Source: Agroathelia rolfsii (taxonomy: Eukaryota; Basidiomycota; Agaricomycetes; Amylocorticiales; Amylocorticiaceae). From it: DNA of 64,000 nucleotides. Each line of letters opens with the position of its first letter. Within the stretch, counting starts at the first letter, position 1. Location of the stretch: NCBI GenBank assembly GCA_018343915.1, contig JABRWF010000008.1, positions 248,001 through 312,000 of the forward strand, written 5' to 3'. The translations under genes and the position numbers were made by a program. Below the pieces are notes generated by a model. It was not told the DNA's origin. It saw only the letters and a program-made list of their open reading frames with translations, and searched no databases. Shown one piece after another: positions 23,214 through 33,439 of the stretch.

Positions 23214-23320
23214 CACCGATGGGTACGACGACCCACATACGCGTGAGATAGTGCCCGTTCAGGGGCACAAGCACAAGCGTCGGTGCTAGGAGCGTCAGCA
23301 GATCGCTCACACCGAAAACG
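23214..23320 (-). pseudogene. orphan fragment of the 3' end of the NCLX-type exchanger gene
   Basis: The minus strand reads LLTLLAPTLVLVPLNGHYLTRMWVVVPIGA, almost the same as LLALLAATLVFVPLNGYYLTRTWGVALIGA at the C-terminus of the exchanger at 30.2 kb. Only about 35 codons are present. The fragment lies downstream of member C, just as the intact exchanger lies downstream of member G. It is a by-product of block duplication, cut at its upstream side by an (AAT)n run. Confidence 0.8.
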
Positions 23321-23346
23321 TAAATAATAATAATAATAATAATAAA
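23321..23346. repeat. (AAT)n microsatellite at a duplication junction
   Basis: Seven to eight AAT units lie exactly where exchanger-like sequence stops and DM9-like sequence resumes. It may mark the recombination or repair point. Confidence 0.8.
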
Positions 23347-23965
23347 AAGAGCCTTGGTCAAGCCGGTCAAGATGCAAGAGAGCCCGTTGATGGTGGATTT
23401 GCAGAGGACGGTCAGCGAATCTACCACATCATGGTAAATGTTAATGGTAGTGTATCTGTGCTAGGCAAGACTGATAGGGACTAGGGTTCTGTAAGAAAGT
23501 CCCTACTGAATTGTAAGTTGAGGCATACCCCTTTTGTAACGGCTCGATAGATAAGGAGGAAGCAAGAGAGAGATTAATTGATAACTGAGTAAAGACAGAG
23601 GTATCAAGCTATTACCGGTGTTGCTCAGACAAGGAAAAGAGATGAAAAGGCATGCAGCCACCGAAGTAGAATGTACATTACGTAATGTAAATGACTAAAG
23701 ACCCTCAAGCCTGGCTCGGGTGCATCAAAACCCTATGGGAAAAAGCTACCGAGCCCAATCCCAATCCTAATTCCATCATCGAGCGGGTAGCGGCCTAAGC
23801 CGTTACACCTTTACTTACAATTCAGTTATTCCTTTTTAGTACTTTCTTACAGGACACCACTAATAGGAACTCAGGGTGTTTGTCATATCATGCACATATC
23901 ATGGCCCACATGGCATTTGGATGCGCGGAATTTAAGGTGGAGGACCATTATCACATCTCACTGGC
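23347..23965 (+). pseudogene. DM9/DUF3421-like relic D, interrupted by a foldback insertion
   Basis: The left part (about 23375-23484) reads REPVDGGFAEDGQRIYHIM and NGSVSVLGKTDRD before a stop. The right part (about 23890-23965) reads HIMAHMAFGCAEFKVEDHYHI, the counterpart of GACHVAFGCSEIKVKDGYYIL. The N-terminal half of the gene is missing. Between the parts lies a ~370-bp element with inverted termini. There is no intact start or complete frame, so this is a dead copy. Confidence 0.75.
23486..23856. mobile_element. MITE-like foldback element with inverted terminal repeats
   Basis: The left end CTGTAAGAAAGT (23489-23500) is repeated inverted at 23841-23852. Farther in, ACTGAATTGTAAGT (23505-23518) pairs with ACTTACAATTCAGT (about 23813-23826), and GTAACGGCT (about 23537) pairs with AGCCGTTAC (about 23798). 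The arms are therefore ~60 nt with gaps. The interior (~250 bp) has no coding potential. It splits DM9 relic D, which proves an insertion. The exact outer border and target-site duplication are unclear. Confidence 0.7.
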
Positions 23966-26633
23966 AATATCCTTCCGAGTCCGTGTTACAATGTCCAACT
24001 GTGACGTTCCGTGATGATTGTCACAGAGAACGAGATTGTCACACGAGAGATAAACAGGCTAAGGTCGTCGATTCGAAACTGAGGTACTTTAGTACAAAGA
24101 TGTGCCTATTTATACACATAGAAAATGATAATAAATTAAATTAAAAGGTACTGCCAAGTCCCAAGTCCGCAAAGCCGGAAGGTGGGTGCAGATGGGTACA
24201 GTCGTAAATGAGAAATTAGGAAACTACTAAGCATAAGGCGGGTATTATCTAGCATTGTGTGGGTGTCATAGAACGGAAGCTTGGTGTTTTTATTGAAGCA
24301 GTGGATGGGGAAAGAGGCACAGACACAGATATAGACACTAATGATGTGTCAAGAGCACACCAGACTCTTATCACCAAAACTCAACCTAAGCCTACGTCAA
24401 CCCCTCAAAGGTACGGGGTAGCCAAGTAATGGCTGTTTTACAACTTCCAAGGCTAGGGACGCGCGGGTGTACACTTCCTTGCGCTGTTGCAGCTGTCACG
24501 CAAACTAGAGTCTTTGTATCACCGAGCTTTACTCCAAGTCTACAAGACTTTCAAGCAAGGTCTATACACAGAACACCGGTTGTCTTGTGTATACCACTAG
24601 GCATGCGATGTATCTTAACCGCGATAAGTGCAGGGCAATGCCTTTGCTTACTTGAGTGCACTAAGCACTATGTGTGTGTTTACAGAGATGCAAATGGTCA
24701 CCCAAAGGGCTGGACCTGTCTTATGCACTCTAACATAGAGGGGCACGAAGCGACCTCTAAACAACCAGTAGCACTGAGCACACTAGTTACCTCCTAGCAC
24801 GAAGCAAAGAGGATTTTGTGGTGGAGAGAGAGAGGGGGGAGACAGGCAATCACACCTTTGAGAGGTAGTGGCTCTGAAGACAAAGTTTTTTATTATGTCA
24901 GTATTTACTTAATACAAAGCACTACTATGCTTACCTGAAGATGAAGAGAACGAATCTGAGGTCTTCAGGTAGAGGCACTACAGGGTTATATACTAATTCT
25001 ACCTAGTCTGTGTGCAGTTACATGGTCTGTGCGCAGTAATGCTAAGTATGGCGTGATATTGCGCCATTATTTATTACAGTGAGTCTAAAGTGGTGTCATG
25101 ATCCGGACCCATGTTCTAGACTCTGCTTACATAATATGTCACATGACTAGTGGTCACATGATGGCTAGTCACATGGTCGACTGGTCACATGACTTGCTTA
25201 GTCATCAGAGTGTGTGTTTACATAATATATAATATATATATCAAAAAATAGAGAAAAATCAGGAAAAATTCGGAAAAATAATGAAAAATTCAAAATAAAA
25301 TTATAATACATCGAGCGACTCGTAACATGATGGGTGGTAGCAAAGACAGGGAGTCACATTAGGTGTGATGGTAGTAACAAATACATGAGTGTGACTAAAT
25401 TATGTAATTGTATCTAATCAACTGTGACGATGCAACCAAAACACAACAGTTTTGTCTTAATTCTCAGTTTCTCACAGATGTGTGAGAACCGCATCAAGAT
25501 CGACACGATTCTCGCAAGGGCAAGAGAGGAGAGAGAGATCACGAAGAGGAGAACGACGACGAGAGCACGGATCACACAAGAAGCACAATGGGGCGGATCA
25601 CTTGTGTTGATTCGACGAAGAGCCGACGATGCTCTGGAAATAAGCCATATACATTTACGAGAACAAAAGGAGACCGATAACTACTGAGACCGTTGATGTA
25701 ATTGGATTGGTAAGGTATTGGAACTAAGACCTAGAAACAATTACGAGGAGTTGAGTAAGCTGGCATGAGAAATTACCAAGATGAGACAGAGATAAATGAG
25801 GGCAAAAGCCAGTCAAAAGATTAATGGAATAGAATGAGACAAGAGATAGAGACTGAGACCGGAAGAGATGAGAATGCAGATTCGGCATGATATCGAGAGA
25901 AGAGTGTGTTAGAATAGGCAATCCATGCCTCGATGGGAGTGACGGAGTCACAATCACGCTCCGCGTGACTGTAGTATGTAGCTACGAACTTTTGTAGTAG
26001 TTACCTTATTCGTTTGTCCGCGTACCGCGTCCAAGTACAACGACAAGCGTAATGCAAACTTGCTTTTGATATTTATCTGGCTGGCTCGCTTTTCACACAG
26101 AGTGACGACGGGCAGCTGCGCCATCTGCGGAACAAATCCGCGCGGCATGTCGACGAGGTGATCATGACAAGATGCCGGAAATCGTCAAGCTGTTTCACCG
26201 GTTAGATCGATCACGGTTCCCAACACAACAACTCGGATTATTATACCTTGTATAGATCTCAGAGTCTCTGATTTGCGATGAACTCGACTGATCATCTTGG
26301 TCCTTAAATACTGGCAGTGATTGTGCTTACTGGCTTACTATGTGCATGTTCCCATATTGCTTTTAATCTTCTCTATTCATCTTCCAGCCAGGTTTGTGTA
26401 CGAACCCGTACCCAAAGTCTACTCTTGTTCAATCTTCCTATTTTATTTTTACTTATGCATTGTATCAACATAAGGGTCTGGACTACAAGGCACTGCATGA
26501 AAGTGCATGTTATCCGCATTGCACATACGGCTTTCATCCATTCATAGCTTCACAGCCTCATGTACTACTCACTTAATAGGAGTTGTGCACGGTAATTGCA
26601 CTGACCACCCTTCTTTCCTTCTTTCCTCTTCCC
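23966..26633. other. gene-poor, repeat-like region
   Basis: No gene was recognised across 2.7 kb. There are open frames at 24429-24797 and 25424-25687 without family resemblance. A cluster of GTCACATGAC-type motifs (about 25137-25195) is followed by an A-rich GGAAAAAT/GAAAAATTC repeat (25250-25310). Such composition is common in decayed LTR elements, but no paired LTRs, target-site duplication, reverse transcriptase or integrase sequence could be seen. The last ~180 bp (26450-26633) resemble the promoters of members B and F. Confidence 0.45.
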
Positions 26634-27411
26634 ATGGGCATTCAGTCTCTTTTTCATAAATTTACCAAACGCCCCTCAGAGCACTTGTTTGACACCAACC
26701 TGTCATCGTACGGGAATGCAGCTACTGCAGGATGGCGTCTCATGCTGCACACCTCTCAGGCCATCCCAGAGACCTTACAAGCCACCCTAGGCGGTGGTCA
26801 AACTCTAGATTCAGATGGCAAGACGCCAGTTTACATTGCATCAGCTCACATAGGACGATTTGGTGTGCACCCGTGCAAATATGTGCCCACGAGAGGTGTG
26901 CTGGTCCCCTACGGCGGAGAGGAGTACAAACACGAGGGCCGGTTTGATCTACTGCTTTTCGATCCTGAGAATATGGAGTGGGTGCCCACCTCCCATGGAC
27001 AGGTACCTGCCAACTGCAAGCCTGTTGATGGTGGGTTTGACGAGGACGGTCTACCGCTCTACCATGCCCTGTGGACGGTCAACAACATATCCGTACCAGG
27101 CAAGACCGGTAGGCATCTGGTAAGACGAAACTAGTCGCCAACCTCTAGTAGAAGTAACATGTGATTCATGTATATTCGTCCAGCGCGCTTGCCATGCTCC
27201 ATTTGGACGCGCAGAAGTCGTGGTGAAGGATGGGTATCAAATCTTGTACGGATCTACCACATATCACTATGTTACAATATTCTCAACTCGTTATCCTGAC
27301 TCTCACAGATGCTGGAAGTCATCAAGCTCTTTCGCCAGTTGCGATAGCCGCAGTTCTCAACACGCAGCCACAGAATCTGATTCTGAGATTTACGACCCCA
27401 GCGACTCATAG
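26634..27411 (+). CDS. DM9/DUF3421-like protein, array member E
   Basis: The start MGIQSLFHKFTKRPSEHLF leads to SYGNAATAGWRLMLHTSQ, TPVYIASAHIGRFGVHPCKY, VPYGGEEYKHEGRFDLLLFD, WVPTSHGQVPANCKPVDGG and SVPGKTGRHLV. Exon 2 reads RACHAPFGRAEVVVKDGYQIL and exon 3 CWKSSSSFASCDSRSSQ with a short acidic Ser-rich tail, ending at 27411. It belongs to the B/E/F subfamily. Differences at otherwise conserved sites (NCK for GRR in the PPGRR motif; RACHAPFGRAE) suggest relaxed constraint, but the frame is intact. The start at 26634 was chosen by paralogue alignment over 26583. Confidence 0.75.
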
Positions 27412-27648
27412 ATGAAATTGTCCTCGTGGTCAAGTATATTGTGTATTATTTGTATAAATCTGTGCCTGGATGTCTAATAGTGTCTCTATTTATTTATCTA
27501 TAACTTATATACACTCTAGTCTACACGATAATCTAATCTGCAAATAAATGAAAAGCGCATGTCATACGCATTGCACATATAACTTCAGGGCAGGAGCGTG
27601 CGTGCAGTAAATACATCAGCTATCCTTCTACCACAAGCTTTGAGCCCC

Positions 27649-28483
27649 ATGCACATTTCATTTGAATCTCTTTTTCATAAAAAACCCAAAAAATCGTCTA
27701 ACTCAAAGGCCTTGGGCTCTTCAGCATTTTATGACAATTTGCGGTCGTACGGAAATGCTAGTAGAGGCCAGCGCCTCATGCTGCACACCTCGGCGGCCAT
27801 CTCGCAAACTCTAAAAAACTGCCTAGGCGGTAGCCCGGCGTTGGATGCAGATGGAGACACACCCGTCTATATTGCTTCAGCTTATGTAGGGCGGAGTGTG
27901 CAGCCATGCAAGTTTGTTCTCGGCCTTCAAACTGCTCAAATTGGTGTGCGGGTCCCATACAATGGACAGGAGCTTGAGTATCAAGGGAATTTTGATCTAC
28001 TCCCGTTCGACCCTTACTGTATGTAATGGGTGCCCACTTCCAGCGGGAAATTACCCGATAAGAGGATAGTTGTTAATGGTGGGCTCGAAGAGGATGGCCT
28101 GCCACTCTATCATGCCATGGGGAAGGTCGAAGGTGTACCTGTGCCCGGGAAGACTGGTGAGCACCTAGTAAGATGAAGCCAGATTCTCTGGACTGTGCTT
28201 GCAATAACTATTGGCCATTTGTCCAGGGGGGTTGCCGTATCCCATTTGGATGTAATGAAATTATAGTGAAGAATGATTATGACATCTTGTACGGACCTCA
28301 ATATTTCCCTGTGTTATGATATTCAACTATATTCATTCTCACAGATGCTGGAAGTCATCAAGCTGTCTTGGTGGTTACAACGGCCACAGTCACAGTTCTC
28401 AACACGTAGAAACTACTGATAGAGAAACAGATTTTGATAGTCAGAACTACTCAGAGCCTAGGGTAGAGACAGCGCGAGAGTAG
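27649..28483 (+). pseudogene. DM9/DUF3421-like array member F with one premature stop
   Basis: The frame begins MHISFESLFHKKPKKSSNS and runs normally to DPYCM, where paralogues have DPYQM-E-W. Here the Glu codon is TAA (28024-28026). After the stop the same frame continues intact: WVPTSSGKLPDKRIVVNGG, PLYHAMGK, PGKTGEHL. Both usual introns follow, then GGCRIPFGCNEIIVKNDYDIL and a CWKSSSCLGGYNG tail, ending at 28483. A 6-residue insertion (LQTAQIG) is present before VRVPYN. The upstream ORF alone would give a 126-aa protein with only the first half-unit. The single lesion and intact splice sites point to recent loss, or less likely to read-through. Confidence 0.7.
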
Positions 28484-29011
28484 TCATATCCTGATTGGCC
28501 CAATCCTTCAGGTGAGATTATCTTTATCCTCAAATACTACGTGTTACCTTTCTCATTATCCAGCATTTAGTTCTGTATAGTATCTACTAGTGTACAATGA
28601 CTAGAAGAAGCGCAGAAAGAGATTGAACCACTCAGGCCTGTTGACGATTTGCCTATCTTAAAACCGACTCCAGCCTGAGTATTCCAATTTAAGAGAGCGG
28701 AGCGACAGGGAACCACGTTGATGGCATTATTTCTAGGGATGGACTCCGGAATGGCTCTAACAGGGACGCTACATGTATCTACTATGCAGGATTTGTTTCT
28801 TCTATCTTCCTTGGACTTGAGAGTAGACTATACACAACAATGTTCAAATTGTTTTAATACCAGTTCAACTTTATACACTCTATCAATTCAGTCATAACTT
28901 AGAATGAAAGACTGCAGCCATGCCTTGTACATGTGACTGCTTTGAGTTGCATGCCTTTACTAACACAAAGATAATATTGTACAGAAACCAGATCGATCGT
29001 CACTCTTTTCT

Positions 29012-29746
29012 ATGCATATTCAGCAATCTTTTCGCAAACTAAGTAAAAGGTATTCTACTTCGAGCTCCTCCAATGCCAGCAGGAGCTCTACCATAGATAC
29101 TCCGCCATCCGAGAAATACGACTGTACACCGTCGACCCCGGGCTCGAGAATCGGAAATGGGTCTATAGGCCAGCGCATCATACTAGACACCTTCATGCCC
29201 ATCTCAGACATCCTAAGCAAAGATCTGGGCAACGTCCCAACCTTCGATATAAATGGCAGCACCCCTGTCTATGTCGTCTCAGCTCATATAGGCCCCACCA
29301 GCGTACACCCGTGCAAGTTTGTGACTACACTCGGCGTACGGATCCCTTATGGCGACCGAGAAGTTGAGCATATGGGGAGGTTTGACCTCTTGTTGATTGA
29401 TTATTCCGACATGGAGTGGATAGAAACCTCTCATGGTCGCATACCTCCCGGAAGGAAAGCCGTCTTAGGTGGCCACGAGGAAGATGGACGGCCGCTGTAT
29501 CATGCTATGGCGTATGTCAACGGAGTGTCCGTGCCCGGAAAGACTGGCACACATCTAGTAGGATTAATAAAGATACTTTGGATAATACTTGTACTGATAC
29601 TTTCACATTTACAGGGTGCGTGTCATGTTGCCTTCGGATGCAACGAGGTCAAGGTGGAAAAATATCACATTTTGTATGAGCGTTGAGATCTCCTTTACGA
29701 TATAAACAGAAACTAACAGGTTAAAACTTGCAGATGCTGGCGATGA
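29012..29746 (+). CDS. DM9/DUF3421-like protein, array member G
   Basis: MHIQQSFRKLSKRYSTSSSS is followed by a Ser-rich leader, EKYDCTPSTPGS, QRIILDTFMPISDIL, then TPVYVVSAHIGPTSVHPCKF, VEHMGRFDLLLIDY, WIETSHGRIPPGRKAVLGG, PLYHAMAYVNGVSVPGKTG. Exon 2 reads GACHVAFGCNEVKVEKYHIL and exon 3 CWR-TGA. It is the near twin of member C. It sits directly downstream of pseudogene F and tail-to-tail with the exchanger gene, the arrangement copied around member C. Confidence 0.78.
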
Positions 29747-30178
29747 TCGTATCAATGCTCAAGTCACTTTACTCATCAATTTTTCTTTATCATTAGTCTT
29801 GATCAGAATGTGGATTCGGATATCATTCGCACGCTATATACATTTAGGGCCACTTGATGTTTCTTTCCTTCTTAGCACCTACCTATTTATTTAGTTTGTA
29901 AGGCGTACAAAATGCGTAGTATATTACACGCTTACATACCATTTGATACATTTTGTTACGACATGACAGAATAATAGTAAATGAGCATTTGAGTCATAAC
30001 AATCTCCCCTTATCTCTTGAGGTGATAAAATGCATCCACAGGTATATGATAAAAGACTATAGCATATAGTGACAGTAAGGTAAATCCGATTGAAAATATA
30101 CAAGTCCTTTGTTTTCGTGAACATACATAGAAAACTTTGTCCATCTCGCGTAATGCCATTGAAATTCTTTGGCCCACC

Positions 30179-33164
30179 TCACGGTGCCCACCACAGCTCA
30201 ATGCATACACTCACACTCACAATGACAATATACGCCCCGATCAATGCGACACCCCACGTACGCGTGAGATAGTACCCGTTTAAGGGCACGAACACAAGTG
30301 TCGCCGCCAGGAGCGCCAACAGACCGCTGACACTCATGAACAGCGTTGGCGAGAACGTGACCTCGTACGACGACGAGCCCTTCGTTGAGAGCGCGAACGT
30401 GCCTGAGAGACCCACGCCGAGGAGGATATTCAGCATAGGGCCGCCGAAGCAGGCGGAGAAGCCCATAATGGGCGCAAAGACCTGTTGTAGTTGTGTAAGC
30501 AACAAAGGAGATATATAGAACCTCGAGTGCTTTTACTTACAGCAACGCTCATGTTGGCCACGAGATCTGCGAGCGAGTTGCCCATGGCAAAGATGGTCAG
30601 ACCAATAATGGCATCTGAAAGACCAAAAATGGAGCCAAAAGTCTGTACAAAGAATGTCAGAAAAAGATCCCAACCTCTAGATATGTTTTTTATTTATTAC
30701 CTGAAGCACATTAACGACCTCATCGGCAATGACTCGGATCCACACAACCGCCACTACAAAGCCCATGGAACATCTTGCCAGCCGTGCCGTGGGATGCTCG
30801 GCATACTTTGCAAATAAAATAGAGACGAGTGCAAGAACAAGTGAGCCAGCTGTAGTACCAAGCAATATCACGGCCTCGTGCTCTGTCCCCGCTATGATTG
30901 AGAAAGAAACACGTATCAGAATTACATCACCAGCGGGAATTCAATCACAGGAAGCAACCCACCAAAGAAAACGGAAACACAAAACAGCGGACCGAGGATG
31001 CACTGAACAGCCATGAGCCAACGATTAAACTCCAGTTCGTGCATCTCCTCCTGTACGGCCTCCTCAGCCGATGCGACCAGTGCTCGCTCAGCTACACCTT
31101 CTTCCTCAAACTCGACAAGGTGCGCAGCCTCTTCAGCACGTTGTAGAGATGACGCAGAGGGCGGCTCCTTCTCCACCCCCGCAGGTCCAATTTCATGAGG
31201 TGTCACCACAACAGGCAGCGTTAGCGTCAGTACAAGCACGGCAGGCATGGCGAGGAGTGAGGCCAACGCCCCCATAACGGTCTTGTTACCGAAATCATGA
31301 AGGGAGGGGAATAGTATGTGGAAGGTACGTTTGAGGACGTACCACACAGGGCGCTGTTTGGAAGTAGAAGACGAATCTGATGGTTCCGTTGACCCTTCGT
31401 GATTATCGGTGTCAATGGCCACAGTAGCATGACCGTCTGCGGATGTTCGGCCTTCCTGCAGAAATCCACCCTCTCCATGTTCAGAGCCCGTGGGCGACGC
31501 CGGTGTGCGCACCAAGGATGGGATGCTTATACCGGGCATACTCGCCGGACGCAGCTGTTGCTGTGTTACATCGTTTAGTGGTACGGCGAGTGCTGCATCC
31601 CATGGATCGAGCAGCTCTCGCGAGATACGACGTGATGACGAGGCGGAAGATATGGAGGCCTGGCTGCCATGCGAGCGCGCAGATTGGCCGGACAATCGAC
31701 GGGGACGCGGCGGATGGTAATGCCCGCCTGCGAAGGGTGTCACTGGGCTCTCGAACATGGCTAGATGTGCACCTCCTGTCGCATCATTTTGCAGTGAAGC
31801 GACTACTTGCCGGAACTCAAGTGCGCCGACAAGGGAGAAGGAGGGGAAGGAGGAGAGATGCGGAGTGCTGGCGCTGATTCTAGGGGAGGCGGAAGGAGAG
31901 GAGAAATTGGAGGGATGCAAGTCCGTCTGAATACCTAGCCGGGGTGGCATCGATCCAGCTGTGGGATGAGCGGATGAAGGGAGTACCAGGGTAGGTATTT
32001 CTAGTGTGGCTGATAGCAAGAGGGTAAGCGAGAAAATACAAAGGTAAGATCTTCGTAATAAACTTACGATCATCTCGGTAAGGATGTAAGCTTGAGTGAA
32101 CATCATATTCAGACCTGATGATGGCTTCATTCTCCTTCTTCTTCTCCCGGCGGCGCAGCCACCAGGTGTCGACGATAACGATGAGGACATAGATGAGATA
32201 GAGGGAGACGAGCATGCCTGCCTCCCAAAACATGATCCTCCCATCCCAAAGGATCACGACCAGACACACCACGGCGATTGTAAAAAAGCCGACGTCACGG
32301 AGGAATGGTCCCTTGTTGACACGAAAAGGCCGAATGATGCACATGGCGCCGACGACACAGGCAATAATGAACGTCGCTGCCCCAATGAGCTCGCCGATCG
32401 CGAGGGGCGCAGAGCCCGCGTTCATGGCAGAGAATGTCGAGAACAAGTCTGGACTGCCATTTCCAAGTGCCAGGAATGTCACCCCGGCCAAGTTGTCGTC
32501 TAAGTGCAGCAGGCGCGCCAGTGTTGCCAGATTTGGTGTGAAAAAATCGGAGGCGCTGATGCCAAGCGTGGAAAAAAGAAATAGAAGCCAAAGGACCAAA
32601 CCGGCAAAGATCAGAGGGCGTTCTGTGGGAGGGGCACAGAAGTACTGTTGCCTGTATTGAATAGAGAGCACAGTTTCCGAAGGTTGGCACACGTCTCTGA
32701 CATGTGCGCATTGATCATGAGCAGGAATAGATACTGGCTGACACTATCAAGATGTTATTAAACAAGGAGATGAGTTAAGCATTGTTATGGTAAATGCAAA
32801 AGAAGGAAAACTAGGATTGTTGCAAGTCGTGTGGTTTATGGGCAGGAGGGTTATGACCCAAGAACATGCGATGATCAAGTCCGTAAATCATCCATGTGCA
32901 TGGCACGCGAGATCCATGACACACATGATGATACTACCGACCCCAAATCCCAAGTCTGGTCTGACTCGTACTCACCTCAATATGATCTCTGGCTAACAAG
33001 GCTATGTCAGCATTAACGACATCTTGGTGGGTGTTGGCAATATGGGAAAGCGGTGTCAATGATGCAGGAAAGGAGATGTCATTGTGCGCTACCAGTAGAG
33101 AGAAGTAAACAGCAACGCCAAAGGAGATGGTTGCGAGTGCCAGTCGCGCCGGAGAGGGACCCAT
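30179..33164 (-). CDS. cation/Ca2+ exchanger, NCLX (SLC8B1)-type CaCA superfamily
   Basis: The N-terminus (MGPSPARLALATISFGVAVY) is hydrophobic, followed by CAHVRDVCQPSETVLSIQYRQ, a Cys-containing lumenal segment typical of NCLX-like proteins. The first transmembrane cluster holds the alpha-1 repeat GVTFLALGNGSPDLFSTFSA, with the GNGxPD motif for cation binding. A long Ser/Pro-rich cytosolic loop (~31050-32000) separates it from the second cluster. There, near 30550-30620, alpha-2 reads IIGLTIFAMGNSLADLVANMS, and the C-terminus reads LVFVPLNGYYLTRTWGVALIG. Both alpha repeats are complete, so the transporter should work; it exchanges Na+ or H+ (or Li+) for Ca2+ across an internal (vacuolar, ER or mitochondrial) membrane. 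At least five introns are present. A fragment of its tail is duplicated at 23.2 kb. Confidence 0.87.
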
Positions 33165-33439
33165 TGGGACAATTAACGGCTAAGCCGTGGATGGTGAGGA
33201 GAAGGAACAAGTGCAGGGCAGAGGGCCGCAGTAGTGCGAAGTGATACTAAGTAGTATATGCCAGGAGATGAAGTTATTGCTGAGATCAAGGCCCCACTCT
33301 AACGGAAGCATACTGGCACATGTTTATAGTATTACCTGATTATGTGTCAATGTTTACAAAGTCCTTGAGACTTGTCAATTGACACACAGCTCCTTTAGAG
33401 CACATAACACCTATTTACCAGGCTGTTATTAGTCCTTCA

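Noticed and set aside
24429..24797. 122-codon open frame in the repeat-like stretch
   Set aside because: No family resemblance, no splice partners and surrounded by repeat-type sequence; kept only as a note within the region.
23966..26450. An intact LTR retrotransposon
   Set aside because: No reverse transcriptase, integrase or protease motif and no matched pair of LTRs were found.
28018..28050. A GTATGTAATGG...TTCCAG mini-intron removing the stop in DM9 member F
   Set aside because: It would be about 25-30 nt, shorter than fungal introns, and would delete conserved residues present in all paralogues.
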